Shown here one piece after another: positions 44,201 to 52,928 of a stretch of 64,000 bases of DNA. Location: NCBI GenBank assembly GCA_020403045.1, contig JADBYK010000003.1, positions 56,827 through 120,826 of the forward strand. The letters run 5' to 3'. The DNA is from Cytophagales bacterium. GTDB taxonomy: Bacteria > Bacteroidota > Bacteroidia > Cytophagales > Cyclobacteriaceae. Made by a program: the position numbers and the translations under genes. The notes below the pieces were generated by a model. The model was given only the letters and a program-made list of their open reading frames with translations, ran no database searches and had not been told where the DNA came from. The stretch's first letter is position 1. Each line of letters starts with the position of its first letter.

Positions 44201-45588
44201 TCCCCAACTCAAATAGTTTCTTAGATCATATTATCACTTCGAATGAACTTACCAACTCCTATGTAAGCAATTCCATTACAGTAGAAGACGCGAGGGCTTA
44301 TATTTCAAACTATGTTAACACGACTTCTGACCACCTACCGGTATCGGCTCGATTTGTTATTGAGAAAGAAAACCAAACAATTTTATTCAACGCGTTGCCA
44401 AGTAAGATATTTGGCGATGCAGCCTTTACTCTGACTGCAACAGCATCCTCTGGCTTGCCGATAAGTTACAGTTCTTCGGATGCCACTATTGCATCTGTTA
44501 GTGGAACCACGGTGACCATTTTGAAAACCGGCACCGTGGATATCACGGCTAGCCAATCGGGCAGTGCCAATTTTAATGCGGCCGCCAATGTGTCACAACA
44601 ACTAACTATCAACAAGGCAAACCAAACGATTACTTTCAATGCGTTGCCTGATAAAACTTTTGGTGCTGCGGCTTTCAACTTAACAGCAACGACATCATCA
44701 GGCTTGCCTATCAACTATAGTTCTTCGGATGCTACCATTGCTTCTCTGAGTGGCAACACTGTGACCATTTTAAAAGCTGGAACTGTAACCATAACTGCGG
44801 GCCAACCTGGTGATGGTAATTTCAATGCTGCTAATAGTGTAGTTCAGCAACTGATTATTGACAAAGCAAACCAGACAATCGCCTTCCCATTAATACTCGT
44901 AGACAAAACGCTGGGCGATGCTCCGTTTACATTTACTCTCCCAACCTCTACCTCTGGGTTGACAGTGACAACTACACCAAATGCAAGAGTTACGATCAAC
45001 GGGAATCAAATCACGCTTGTGAGCGCAGGCAAAGCAAGCATCACGGCCAGCCAAGCGGGCAATAGCAATTACAACGCGGCTACATCTGTTGTGAGAGAAT
45101 TTTGCGTCAGTCCTGCCAAGCCAAGTGTGACGGTCACTCTTTCATCCGGCATCGCCACTCTTACATCCAATGCAAGTAGTGGGAATCAATGGTATCTAAA
45201 TGGAGCCATCGTTTCAGGTGCAACTAATAGTACATACACCGCAACTACTGCAGGCACCTACAAAGTCCAGGTGACTATCGATAATTGTGTAAGCGATTTT
45301 TCTACTGACACTCCCGTGATCATAACAGGTGATTTGCCAATTGGCAATGCATCCATTGGTATTTATCCGAACCCAACTACCGGAAGCTTATACATCACTG
45401 GTTTAGAGCCTGAAACAAAAGAATGTGTCATCATTGATCTACTTGGAAGGTCGGTGCAAATGGGCTTAGAAAAAGTAGGAGATCAACACCGCTTGACTAC
45501 TGATGGGATGGTAGAGGGCGTTTATACATTGAGAGTTGTCGGGCAACACACTTCTGTACAAAAATTGAGATTTATTAAAAGGAACTAG
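41227..45588 (+). CDS. Type IX-secreted multidomain endonuclease/exonuclease/phosphatase protein
   Basis: 1453 residues. Signal peptide 1-20; a jelly-roll-like domain to ~235; two related ~115-residue repeats starting DVTPPSFTATYPKISNL and DVTPPTFSSTYPNINSI; a choice-of-anchor/adhesin-like domain (475-640); then an EEP nuclease domain at about 741-1044 with IATYNLEFF, YAVQEVADD, INIHAKSGSA, LLGDFNDDVD, FLDHIITS and TSDHLPVSA, which covers the catalytic Asn, Glu, Asp and His positions. Three Ig-like repeats (NQTILFNALPSKIFGDAAFT type) follow, and residues ~1376-1453 are a T9SS sorting domain (IGIYPNPTTGSLYITGL, ending VQKLRFIKRN). It is a cell-surface or released nuclease or phosphodiesterase. 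Confidence 0.88.
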   Translation: MTKFYFLLFSILWFQIQVSAQVTLGTSPYFQDFNSISSGLPTGWSVRTGATASALGTTATLVTTNTAWNSTTGNYRNVAAASGLIATSTTIDQNNSVNRALAVRQTGSLGDPGAAFVLQVANTAGLTNFQLSFKLQSLDGSVAGRTTTWRVDYGFGATPTSFTTVATTPATLTTSLAAGGISWGSTDVTINFGTTLDNSSDNVWIRVTTLTPSTGSGSRPTSAIDDFQLSYAAGDVTPPSFTATYPKISNLTSSGFDLITNHNEIGKTYLVILPNNAAAPTSAQVKSGQDATGASLPSNLVGSVYVTVINFEYAISVAGLSDNTDYDVYAVAEDLIPNIQATPTKIDVKTNTAGDVTPPTFSSTYPNINSITPGGFIVRTSLDEAGKTFFVVLPSGANAPSPAQVKNGQDGVGATLASNLAGTITVNNASSEFALPVSGLNSNTAYDVFLVAEDNVPNLQASPVKITVTTGMQFQEDFNACDGASFTQFSVTGAQVWGCTDFGRNATKGIRMNGFAGTAQLNEDWLISPVTTLSANASLSFYSQFSFAGPALQLKISTNYTGSGDPTTATWTDLNGNFPSVAVASNSTSPADWTFSNVDLSAYASQNVYVAFVYNSSTTAAARWSLDDISFSNAMANYLQASPSTLLFTTGGTVKNYSLRGFNLSNNVSIIAPTNFAVSKDNNTFSSSISYTPAEVTTPQTVYVKFDAPMGTTATFTGSIINSSAGVSNRIISVSGTDKSQTLDIATYNLEFFGTDVKDTGGTEFGPIDDALQVSNVTTVIQTTAADIYAVQEVADDNAFNLLLTNLPGYTGFLANRWSRSFDPPDPNFPPQKIGFVYNSSVVQLVSSRVMFAQLYDDVRAGNTSLLPGYPTTGGSTPSSFWSSGRLPVMATFDVIINGVTKRVRVINIHAKSGSATADYDRRKYDVKVLHDSLTANYSNDNIVLLGDFNDDVDVSIGAPTNPESTYKPFVDNTSNFNTLTLALSQAGGFSFPNSNSFLDHIITSNELTNSYVSNSITVEDARAYISNYVNTTSDHLPVSARFVIEKENQTILFNALPSKIFGDAAFTLTATASSGLPISYSSSDATIASVSGTTVTILKTGTVDITASQSGSANFNAAANVSQQLTINKANQTITFNALPDKTFGAAAFNLTATTSSGLPINYSSSDATIASLSGNTVTILKAGTVTITAGQPGDGNFNAANSVVQQLIIDKANQTIAFPLILVDKTLGDAPFTFTLPTSTSGLTVTTTPNARVTINGNQITLVSAGKASITASQAGNSNYNAATSVVREFCVSPAKPSVTVTLSSGIATLTSNASSGNQWYLNGAIVSGATNSTYTATTAGTYKVQVTIDNCVSDFSTDTPVIITGDLPIGNASIGIYPNPTTGSLYITGLEPETKECVIIDLLGRSVQMGLEKVGDQHRLTTDGMVEGVYTLRVVGQHTSVQKLRFIKRN

Positions 45589-45608
45589 CCAATAATCGAA
45601 TTATGAAA

Positions 45609-45634
45609 AGCACCGTTTTGAAAGGAACAGTACT
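45609..45634 (+). terminator. Candidate terminator after the secreted nuclease gene
   Basis: AGCACCGTT (45609-45617) and AACAGTACT (45626-45634) pair at seven of nine positions with an 8-base loop and run into TTTTTATTTT. It lies 21 bases after the stop codon and before the convergent ribH. Confidence 0.4.
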
Positions 45635-45669
45635 TTTTTATTTTAACTTGACCAACCCTCATGGTTGGA

Positions 45670-46140
45670 TCACTTTATCTCCAACATTTTCACTACTGTA
45701 AGCGCGGCTTCTTCCCCTTTGTTCCCCAACTTTCCCCCTGCCCGATCGATTGCTTGTTGCTTATTTAAGGTAGTGAGTACTCCAAAAGCTATTGGTTTGT
45801 TGGTCTTTAGGCTAACCTTCATAATGCCATAGGTTACACCTTGACAAACGTAATCGAAATGAGGTGTGTCCCCTTGGATCACGCAACCCAAGCAAATAAC
45901 AGCTGCGATGTCTTTTTTCTCAGCTTCCCACTGTGCTGCCAACGGAAGTTCAAAACTTCCGGGAACATTTTTGCGGATGATATTTGATTTCTTAACCCCC
46001 ATTTCGATAAGCGCATGATAGGCACCTTCAAACAAAGGTTTTGTAATTTCTCCATTCCATTCGGCCACCACGATGGCAAATTTCTTATTTGAGAGATTGA
46101 TTTTGCTTTTACCCGAAACTGATTTGAGTACGCCAGCCAT
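45670..46140 (-). CDS. ribH: 6,7-dimethyl-8-ribityllumazine synthase
   Basis: A 156-residue enzyme of the penultimate step of riboflavin synthesis, usually an icosahedral or pentameric assembly. Recognisable parts: FAIVVAEWNGEITKPLFEGA, NVPGSFELPLAAQ, VICLGCVIQGDTPHFDYVCQ with the catalytic His, and PIAFGVLTTLNKQQAIDRAG. Length is normal. It stands alone on the minus strand; no FMN riboswitch consensus is visible upstream, but a GC-rich structured element lies 70-170 bases upstream. Confidence 0.96.
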   Translation of the reverse strand: MAGVLKSVSGKSKINLSNKKFAIVVAEWNGEITKPLFEGAYHALIEMGVKKSNIIRKNVPGSFELPLAAQWEAEKKDIAAVICLGCVIQGDTPHFDYVCQGVTYGIMKVSLKTNKPIAFGVLTTLNKQQAIDRAGGKLGNKGEEAALTVVKMLEIK

Positions 46141-46206
46141 AAGTTTAGTTTAAAAATAAATGGCTTCAAAAGTAGAGAAAAAGAGTAGAGATAGTTTGAA
46201 CAAATC

Positions 46207-46312
46207 TTGGCAGGGATAGAAATGGCACCCCGCCCCCCCGATGAGTTGTGCGAATCGAGGAGGGGCATAGCGCCCGTCTGGCCGAGCAGGCTGGTACAGT
46301 CAGTAGCCGCCC
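46207..46312. other. GC-rich, structured intergenic element of unknown nature
   Basis: In an otherwise AT-rich gap between divergent ribH and dnaK, about 105 bases are strongly GC-rich. CCCCCCCGAT (46231-46241) can pair with ATCGAGGAGGGG (46254-46265), and GGGC-ATAGC-GCCC (46263-46275) is a second small stem. There is no convincing start codon and codon pattern on either strand. It could be a small RNA, an upstream regulatory RNA of ribH or dnaK, or a transposable-repeat remnant. Confidence 0.4.
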
Positions 46313-46346
46313 AAATAACAGCTTTCATCATCACCAAACTTCATTT

Positions 46347-46392
46347 TTATGCCACTCTGTCATCTTTTGGCAGCAAATGCCCTGTGGCATAA
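46347..46392 (+). promoter_or_regulatory. Inverted repeat upstream of dnaK
   Basis: TTATGCCAC (46347-46355) and GTGGCATAA (46384-46392) are perfect 9-bp complements, with an inner CTGTC/GGCAG stem. The element ends 48 bases before the dnaK ATG. No CIRCE (TTAGCACTC-N9-GAGTGCTAA) is present, so if this is a heat-shock control site it is of a different type. Confidence 0.4.
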
Positions 46393-46440
46393 TCATTGAC
46401 TTTGAGGGCATATAACCTCGAAAAATTAACGATTAAAGAT

Positions 46441-48366
46441 ATGGGAAAGATCATTGGAATAGATTTAGGAACCACCAACAGTTGCGTGGCCGTAATGGAG
46501 GGCAACGAGCCTGTGGTGATTGCCAATAGCGAAGGCAGAAGGACAACTCCTTCTATCGTGGGCTTTTTGGACAATGGAAAAGGCGAGCGTAAAGTAGGAG
46601 ATCCTGCCAAACGTCAAGCTATTACTAATCCCAAGAACACGGTTTCTTCTATCAAACGCTTCATGGGTAAAAAATTCGGTGAAGTGACTGGCGAAAAGAA
46701 AATGGTTTCGTACGAAGTAGAAAGTGGCAATAACGACACCGTGCGCGTGCGCATTGGTGACAGAATGTACACACCACAAGAAATCTCAGCGATGATTTTG
46801 CAGAAGATGAAAAGCACTGCTGAAGATTATCTTGGAACTACGGTAACGGAAGCCATTATTACAGTGCCTGCTTATTTCAACGATGCAGAACGCCAAGCGA
46901 CCAAAGAAGCCGGGCAAATTGCCGGTTTGGACGTAAAGCGTATCATCAACGAGCCCACTGCTGCGGCATTGGCTTATGGATTGGATAAGAAGAACAAAGA
47001 CATGAAAATCGCTGTGTACGACCTTGGTGGTGGTACGTTCGATGTGTCGATATTGGAACTGGGTGATGGTGTGTTTGAAGTGAAGTCGACCAACGGTGAT
47101 GTACACCTGGGTGGTGATGACTTTGACATGCGCGTGATGAATTGGTTGGCTGATGAATTTAAGGCTGACAAAAACATTGATTTGCGCAAAGACCCGATGG
47201 CCTTGCAACGCTTGAAAGAAGCATCTGAAAAAGCAAAAATAGAATTGTCTAGCGGCAACGAAACTGAAATCAACTTACCTTATATCACTTCGGTGGATGG
47301 CGTGCCAGAACACTTAGTGAAAAAGTTGAGCCGTGCGAAGTTTGAGCAATTGTGCGATGACTTAATCAAGAGAACATTAGAACCTTGTAAGAAAGCAATG
47401 GCTGATTCGGGGTATTCTGTGTCACAAATTGATGAAGTAATCTTAGTAGGCGGATCAACACGTATCCCAAGAATTGTAGAAGAAGTTGAAAAGTTCTTCG
47501 GCAAGAAACCATCGAAGGGCGTTAACCCTGATGAAGTGGTGGCCGTTGGTGCAGCCATTCAGGGTGGTGTATTGACAGGTGAAGTGAAAGATGTATTGTT
47601 GTTGGATGTTACTCCATTATCTCTTGGTATTGAAACCATGGGGGGTGTAATGACAAAATTAATTGAGTCGAATACCACGATCCCTTCTAAGAAATCAGAA
47701 GTGTTTTCGACTGCCTCTGATAGCCAGCCTTCGGTAGAAATACATGTATTGCAAGGCGAGCGCCCTATGGCGAAAGACAACCGCACGATTGGACGATTCC
47801 ACCTGGATGGAATTCCACCTGCTCCTCGTGGAGTACCTCAGATCGAAGTGATCTTCGATATCGATGCGAATGGAATTTTGCACGTGGCTGCAAAAGACAA
47901 AGGCACAGGCAAAGAGCAAAAGATTCGCATTGAAGCTTCCAGCGGTTTGACCGATGCCGAAATCCAAAAGATGAAGCAAGAGGCTGCAGCAAACGCAGAA
48001 AGCGATAAGAAAGAAAAGGAAAAAGTAGAAAAAATAAACCAGGCTGATTCGTTAGTATTTCAAACTGAAAAACAGCTGAAGGAGTTTGGCGATAAACTAT
48101 CTGAAGGCAATAAATCGGCTATCAATGGAGCGTTGATTAAATTGAAAGAAGCTCACGCTAGCCAGGACTTAGCTGCGATTGACACAGCGATGAACGCACT
48201 CAATACGGCTTGGACCGCTGCTTCGCAAGAGATGTACGCGCAAGGCGGACAGCCAGGCGCAGAGGCTCAACCGAATGCAGGAGCTGCTGATGCGAATACA
48301 GGCGCAGGAAATACCACAGGCGGAACAGACGCGCAAGATGTGGAATATGAAGAAGTAAAGAAGTAA
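46441..48366 (+). CDS. dnaK: Chaperone DnaK (Hsp70)
   Basis: 641 residues, the normal length. The ATPase domain starts [20 protein letters not shown], with [29 protein letters not shown] and [19 protein letters not shown]; the interdomain linker is [13 protein letters not shown], and the tail ends in [12 protein letters not shown] as DnaK proteins of Gram-negatives do. The frame is open 15 codons upstream, but the ATG at 46441 gives the universal N-terminus. It is monocistronic: no grpE or dnaJ flanks it, and a hairpin follows. Confidence 0.98.
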   Translation: MGKIIGIDLGTTNSCVAVMEGNEPVVIANSEGRRTTPSIVGFLDNGKGERKVGDPAKRQAITNPKNTVSSIKRFMGKKFGEVTGEKKMVSYEVESGNNDTVRVRIGDRMYTPQEISAMILQKMKSTAEDYLGTTVTEAIITVPAYFNDAERQATKEAGQIAGLDVKRIINEPTAAALAYGLDKKNKDMKIAVYDLGGGTFDVSILELGDGVFEVKSTNGDVHLGGDDFDMRVMNWLADEFKADKNIDLRKDPMALQRLKEASEKAKIELSSGNETEINLPYITSVDGVPEHLVKKLSRAKFEQLCDDLIKRTLEPCKKAMADSGYSVSQIDEVILVGGSTRIPRIVEEVEKFFGKKPSKGVNPDEVVAVGAAIQGGVLTGEVKDVLLLDVTPLSLGIETMGGVMTKLIESNTTIPSKKSEVFSTASDSQPSVEIHVLQGERPMAKDNRTIGRFHLDGIPPAPRGVPQIEVIFDIDANGILHVAAKDKGTGKEQKIRIEASSGLTDAEIQKMKQEAAANAESDKKEKEKVEKINQADSLVFQTEKQLKEFGDKLSEGNKSAINGALIKLKEAHASQDLAAIDTAMNALNTAWTAASQEMYAQGGQPGAEAQPNAGAADANTGAGNTTGGTDAQDVEYEEVKK

Positions 48367-48387
48367 ATAACCTACTAATCAAACAGG

Positions 48388-48420
48388 AAAGGGCTCATTG
48401 AAAGATGGGCCTTTTTTATT
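48388..48420 (+). terminator. Terminator after dnaK
   Basis: AAAGGGCTCAT, a short loop and GATGGGCCTTTTTTATT form an imperfect stem (AAAGG pairs with CCTTT, CAT with ATG, with a small internal bulge) ending in a T-run, about 22 bases past the dnaK stop codon. Confidence 0.6.
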
Positions 48421-48508
48421 CACTCGAAGTTTTTCCTCGATTTAACAGTAGTTCCCAGTTTATTTCCACGTCTGCGTTTTATATTTGCCTCCCTTAATTC
48501 ATACCTGA

Positions 48509-49825
48509 ATGTTAGTCGTAAAATTTGGTGGCACCTCGGTAGGCAAACCCGAGCGGATGAAAAAGATTGCTGAACTGGTGCAGGGAATGCCAGGGAAAAA
48601 GATTGTGGTTCTATCTGCTTTAAGTGGAACAACAAATACGTTGGTACGCATTGGAGAACACTTGTTCGCCCAACGCCAAACCGGAGCACAGCAGGAGATT
48701 GCCGATTTGGAAAATCATTATTTACAGTTCATTAAAGAGCTATATTCATCTACAGCCTATCAGGCAATTGGGCAAGAGATTGTAAGCCGCTATTTTAGTC
48801 TATTTAGGTTACTGGCTGCAGGAAAATTCGATGATCGCAGCTACCGCGAGCTACTTGCCCAGGGTGAGTTAATTTCTACCGAGCTCTTCTATCATCATCT
48901 GCAAGAAAAAAAGATCGCAGCTCGCCTGCTTCCGGCACTACACTTCATGTCCATCGATGAAAACAATGAGCCTGAACTGGAAAAAATAAGTGAGCGCCTG
49001 CAACCAATATTGGCGACCATCCAAGCGGACATTGTCGTTACGCAAGGGTATATCTGCCGCAACAACAAAAACGAAATTGATAACTTAAAAAGAGGCGGCA
49101 GCGACTACACGGCTTCATTGATCGGTGCAGCCATACGGGCTGAGGAAATACAAATCTGGACAGATATTGATGGCATGCATAATAATGATCCTCGCATCGT
49201 AAAGAAAACCATGCCTATTGCAGAACTTACTTTTGATGAAGCCTCTGAGTTGGCCTATTTTGGAGCAAAAATCTTGCATCCCTCCACGATCGTGCCGGCC
49301 CAAAAATATTCGGTTCCCGTAAGGCTCAAAAACACGATGGATGAAAAAGCCCCCGGCACCATCATTAGCGACAAAGGCTCGCGCGGTCAGTTCAAAGCCA
49401 TTGCCGCCAAAGACGACATCACGGCTATCAACATTAAGTCATCAAGAATGCTGCTGGCGTATGGCTTTTTGCGAAAAGTATTTGAGGTATTTGAAAAGCA
49501 TAAGACATCTATTGATATGATCTCTACCTCAGAGGTAGCCGTGTCTGTCACGATTGATGAAAATGATCATCTGGACGAAATTGTGTCAGAGTTACAACAG
49601 TTCGGCACCATTGAGGTAGATAAAAACCAAACCATTATTTGTATTGTAGGTAACGCTCTGGCAGAAAAAGAAGCGGTCTTAAAAGAAGTATTTGAAGCAC
49701 TGGCGCCCATCAAGATCAGGATGGTCTCGTTTGGGGGTAGTCATAACAACATCTCCATTTTAGTCGATACGTCACAGAAGGAAAAAGCACTAAATCTTTT
49801 AAACGAAGGTCTTTTTCAGCTCTAA
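48509..49825 (+). CDS. lysC: Aspartate kinase, monofunctional
   Basis: A 438-residue aspartokinase: VVKFGGTSVGKPERMKKI at the N-terminus, then GSDYTASLIGAAIRAEEIQI and TDIDGMHNNDPRIV for substrate and nucleotide, and two C-terminal ACT domains (from about residue 300: AINIKSSRMLLAYGFLRKVF, then TIICIVGNALAEKEAVL). It phosphorylates aspartate for lysine, threonine and methionine synthesis; ACT domains imply allosteric feedback. No homoserine dehydrogenase is fused. A TATATTTG box lies at 48480-48487, 21 bases upstream of the start. Confidence 0.93.
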   Translation: MLVVKFGGTSVGKPERMKKIAELVQGMPGKKIVVLSALSGTTNTLVRIGEHLFAQRQTGAQQEIADLENHYLQFIKELYSSTAYQAIGQEIVSRYFSLFRLLAAGKFDDRSYRELLAQGELISTELFYHHLQEKKIAARLLPALHFMSIDENNEPELEKISERLQPILATIQADIVVTQGYICRNNKNEIDNLKRGGSDYTASLIGAAIRAEEIQIWTDIDGMHNNDPRIVKKTMPIAELTFDEASELAYFGAKILHPSTIVPAQKYSVPVRLKNTMDEKAPGTIISDKGSRGQFKAIAAKDDITAINIKSSRMLLAYGFLRKVFEVFEKHKTSIDMISTSEVAVSVTIDENDHLDEIVSELQQFGTIEVDKNQTIICIVGNALAEKEAVLKEVFEALAPIKIRMVSFGGSHNNISILVDTSQKEKALNLLNEGLFQL

Positions 49826-49896
49826 GGCCGGCCAAAAATCCGGAACTGTAAAACGCGTGGTTGTATTTCCTTAAAATGAAATTTCAAATGCGCTCG

Positions 49897-49926
49897 TTTG
49901 AGTTTTAATTTTTACGGCTATATTTA
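49897..49926 (+). promoter_or_regulatory. Promoter of nhaD
   Basis: TTTG at 49897-49900 and TATATTTA at 49919-49926 are separated by 18 bases, seven of eight matching the TAnnTTTG -7 element. The ATG of nhaD is 21 bases downstream. The same TATATTTACC sequence occurs in the promoter proposed at 59165-59195. Confidence 0.5.
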
Positions 49927-49947
49927 CCCTAGACCAAACCTAAGGCT

Positions 49948-51243
49948 ATGGAAATCGCAGTCATAATTGTCTTTGTAGTTGGCTACATAGCCATCGCTAT
50001 GGAGCACCCAATTAAAATTAATAAAACTGCTTCTGCCTTGTTAACGGGCGTGTTTTGTTGGACACTCCACGCACTTTCTTCGCAGGGCGAACCCGGAAGC
50101 GTGACTGCTGAACTCTCTCATCATCTCAGCAGCGTTTCAGAAATTCTTTTCTTCCTGATGGGAGCAATGACCATTGTTGAATTAGTAGATGCCTATCAAG
50201 GCTTTCGCCTTATCACCGACCGAATTAATACTACCAACCCAAAAATTCTGTTGTGGCTCATCTGCTTCGTCACTTTCTTTCTGTCTGCCATCTTGGATAA
50301 TTTGACCACCTCAATTGTGATGGTTTCTTTGATAAGGAAGCTGATCCCCAAGAAGGAAATGCGAATGTTTTTTGCGGGGATGATCATTATTGCAGCCAAC
50401 GCGGGTGGAGCCTGGACCCCGATTGGGGACGTGACCACAACTATGCTTTGGATTGGTGGCCAAATCTCTACAGTGAACATCATGAAAGTACTTTTTGTGC
50501 CAAGTATTGTTTGCTTGCTTGTGCCACTACTCTATTTGAGTTTTACGCTGAAAGGTGAATTAGGAGAGAGACAGAATACAGCTCACATGCATACCGATGA
50601 CCATGGTGAAAAAGTAAAGGGAAGCACGACCATGTTAATGTTAGGAATAGGTGCGCTCATCTTTGTTCCCATTTTTAAAACCATAACACACCTGCCTCCC
50701 TACATTGGCATGCTGATGGGACTCGGAATACTTTGGGTTGTGTCAGAATTGATCAACCCCCATGCGGATGAGGCTGCCAGAAAGCCTTTTAGCGCTGCCG
50801 GAGCCCTCTCTCGCATCGACTCATCGAGCGTTTTATTCTTCTTAGGCATATTGTTAGCCGTGGGTGCTTTAGAATCAATGCACATTCTTACCCACTTTGC
50901 TGAAATTCTCGGCTCTACGTTTGGAGATAACCGGATTATCGTGACATTAATTGGTCTATTGTCGGCTGTGGTTGACAACGTACCGTTGGTGGCGGCCAGC
51001 ATGGGCATGTATAGCTTGGAAATGTATCCGATGGATCATTTAATCTGGGAATACCTCGCTTATTGTGCGGGTACGGGAGGTAGCATTTTGATCATTGGCT
51101 CGGCAGCCGGTGTGGCGGTGATGGGTATGGAAAAGATTGACTTCATCTGGTACTTGAAAAAAATAAGTCTGCTGGCGATGCTGGGCTACTTTGCTGGAGC
51201 CGCTTGCTATTTGGCTATTGAGCACATCTTCATGGGCTACTAG
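49948..51243 (+). CDS. nhaD: Na+/H+ antiporter NhaD
   Basis: A 431-residue membrane protein of the ion transporter superfamily with about 11-13 helices. Family landmarks are AILDNLTTSIVMVSLIRKL, NAGGAWTPIGDVTTTMLWIG and AVVDNVPLVAASMGMYS, with the ion-site aspartates and polar residues in the two helix breaks. NhaD expels Na+ (or Li+) in exchange for protons and is common in marine and alkaliphilic bacteria and in Bacteroidota. It has its own promoter and a hairpin over its stop codon. Confidence 0.93.
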   Translation: MEIAVIIVFVVGYIAIAMEHPIKINKTASALLTGVFCWTLHALSSQGEPGSVTAELSHHLSSVSEILFFLMGAMTIVELVDAYQGFRLITDRINTTNPKILLWLICFVTFFLSAILDNLTTSIVMVSLIRKLIPKKEMRMFFAGMIIIAANAGGAWTPIGDVTTTMLWIGGQISTVNIMKVLFVPSIVCLLVPLLYLSFTLKGELGERQNTAHMHTDDHGEKVKGSTTMLMLGIGALIFVPIFKTITHLPPYIGMLMGLGILWVVSELINPHADEAARKPFSAAGALSRIDSSSVLFFLGILLAVGALESMHILTHFAEILGSTFGDNRIIVTLIGLLSAVVDNVPLVAASMGMYSLEMYPMDHLIWEYLAYCAGTGGSILIIGSAAGVAVMGMEKIDFIWYLKKISLLAMLGYFAGAACYLAIEHIFMGY

Positions 51244-51248
51244 CCCAT
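51232..51248. terminator. Small hairpin over the nhaD stop codon
   Basis: ATGGGCT-ACT-AGCCCAT is a perfect 7-bp stem that includes the nhaD stop and lies between convergent nhaD and aceK. No T-run follows on either strand, so it may be a weak terminator or an mRNA-end stabiliser. Confidence 0.35.
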
Positions 51249-51263
51249 AAGGTAAAAAGGGAG

Positions 51264-52928
51264 TTACACTAAATTGGCCACATAGGGTTGAATATCAACT
51301 ACCTCACCATTTTGGTGTAAGCTTTTTAACCGATTCCAAAATGTCGCGGTATAAAGTTCTTGGTGATCGATGGCAAAACGATCACGTAAAGGTCCTGCCG
51401 GCAGTAAGAACTTCACCAACTCTTGGGGGAAAATATCGTTTTCGTTTACTGCATACCAGGGCTCGGCACTCATTTCTTCATCGTCATCGCGCGCTTTAGG
51501 TATGTCTTTGAATGTACAATCGACCAACGGCACAATTTCATCGTAGTCATAAAAAACTACTCGTTCCTCAAGGGTGACACCAAAATTCTTAATCAGTAAA
51601 TCGCCCGGAAAAATATTGCTCATGGCCATCTCCCGAATGGCGTTGCCAAAATCATTAACTGCGTGTTCAACTTTATCCGCACTCGCCTGCTCTAAGTAAA
51701 TATTCAAGGGTATCATCTTTCGCTCGACATACACATCCTGGAAGCAAACGATCCCCTGCCTAATCGAAACACTTTGAGAACAATCCAGCAATAAAAAATC
51801 AAGTAGCTGTTGATCGAAATACGCCAATGGCAAACCCAAATATTCGAAACGCTGTGCGTCAGCCAAACGACCAACACGATCGTGCTTTGCGATAAATAGA
51901 TATTTTTCAATCACCTCTTGCCGCGTAACAGATTTCGGTGGTTTAAAATGATCGCGGATGATTTTGAAAACTAAATCATAATCAGGCAACGTAAAAACCA
52001 TCATCACCATGCCCGGTATTCCGGGTGCCACCATAAACTGTGAACGGTGATGTTGTAAATGCTGGTGTAATTTGGCCACCACCAACTCCTTGCCATGCTC
52101 CTGGTAGCCCAGGTTCATGAACAACTGTGCCTCAGGTTTCGAAGGCATTACCTTTAGTAGGAGTTCAACTAAGCCTTTCGGATCGCGTGCCTCCACTAAA
52201 AAATAGGAGCGGCTAAACGCAAAAATATTTTTTAGCTCCTCTTCGGTAGCAAGCAGTGCGTTGAGCACAATGCCATTTTCAGAATTGGTAAAAGCAAATA
52301 ATAGAGGTTGAATACGTCCGTCCGTAGTTCCATAACCCAGCAGATAAGCATGTTTGTTACGATAAAAAAGATGTGGATAAAAAAATAAAAGCGTTGACGG
52401 ATCTGGAATCAATGAATTCATTTTCTCCAGTAGTTTCGATGACGTAGCGATCAAATTTTGATCTGAAATCTCAAAATCGATTTTTTGTAGTACTGAAGCA
52501 AAACACGTCTGACGGAACGCTTGATATGATATTGAAATTAAGTCGGGTTCGATATCCTTTTCTGGTGTTGTCGAATTAAACAAAGTGAAGGCGAGATCGC
52601 CCTGGAAAAGCATTCGGCCAACCGCATCAAAAAATGTTTTTGCAAGTGTGTCGCTGCCTGTCAGCTTTTCAAATTCAGCCCCTGTCTGTTTCCACCATCC
52701 TTTGCCGAGCCTCCTCGAAACGGACAACTCTCTGACAGCATTTTCAAAGACCCTCTCGTGCAACGAAATTCTTTTTCTTACCGCTTCACGTTGGCCATGC
52801 CATTCCCTTTGCAGGAAGCGCTGCTTCGCGTGGCTTGTTATCTCATTAAATTCAGCATAAAATTTCTCGACATGCGCGCGAAGAAGGGCTGCCGCACTTT
52901 TTGCATCTATCGTATCCGGTTCGTTCAC
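51264..52928 (-). CDS. aceK: Isocitrate dehydrogenase kinase/phosphatase
   Basis: A 554-residue AceK (E. coli 578). The ATP-binding loop is APGIPGMVMMVFTLPDYDLV, with DYDLVFKIIRDHFKPPK, the catalytic-domain segment YVERKMIPLNIYLEQA and NFGVTLEERVVFYDYDEI, and the C-terminal FKDIPKARDDDEEMSAEPWY. AceK phosphorylates and dephosphorylates Icd to divide carbon between the TCA cycle and the glyoxylate bypass. It starts at GTG 52928, overlapping the stop of the DUF6671 gene (GTGA). AceK is best known in Proteobacteria, so a Bacteroidota copy in one operon with its substrate gene is notable. Confidence 0.95.
   Translation of the reverse strand: MNEPDTIDAKSAAALLRAHVEKFYAEFNEITSHAKQRFLQREWHGQREAVRKRISLHERVFENAVRELSVSRRLGKGWWKQTGAEFEKLTGSDTLAKTFFDAVGRMLFQGDLAFTLFNSTTPEKDIEPDLISISYQAFRQTCFASVLQKIDFEISDQNLIATSSKLLEKMNSLIPDPSTLLFFYPHLFYRNKHAYLLGYGTTDGRIQPLLFAFTNSENGIVLNALLATEEELKNIFAFSRSYFLVEARDPKGLVELLLKVMPSKPEAQLFMNLGYQEHGKELVVAKLHQHLQHHRSQFMVAPGIPGMVMMVFTLPDYDLVFKIIRDHFKPPKSVTRQEVIEKYLFIAKHDRVGRLADAQRFEYLGLPLAYFDQQLLDFLLLDCSQSVSIRQGIVCFQDVYVERKMIPLNIYLEQASADKVEHAVNDFGNAIREMAMSNIFPGDLLIKNFGVTLEERVVFYDYDEIVPLVDCTFKDIPKARDDDEEMSAEPWYAVNENDIFPQELVKFLLPAGPLRDRFAIDHQELYTATFWNRLKSLHQNGEVVDIQPYVANLV

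Noticed and set aside
46207..46312. FMN riboswitch upstream of ribH
   Set aside because: The conserved FMN-element segments (AGGG...GGCGGT...) are not recognisable on the minus strand; only high GC content and small stems are present.
45879..46337. Minus-strand open frame of 152 codons starting upstream of ribH in another frame
   Set aside because: Most of it lies inside ribH, whose frame is certain; the upstream part translates the GC-rich element and shows no domain.
46366..46380. Sigma-54-type promoter (TTGGCAGCAAATGC) before dnaK
   Set aside because: The GG and GC dinucleotides are 10 bases apart instead of the required 12.
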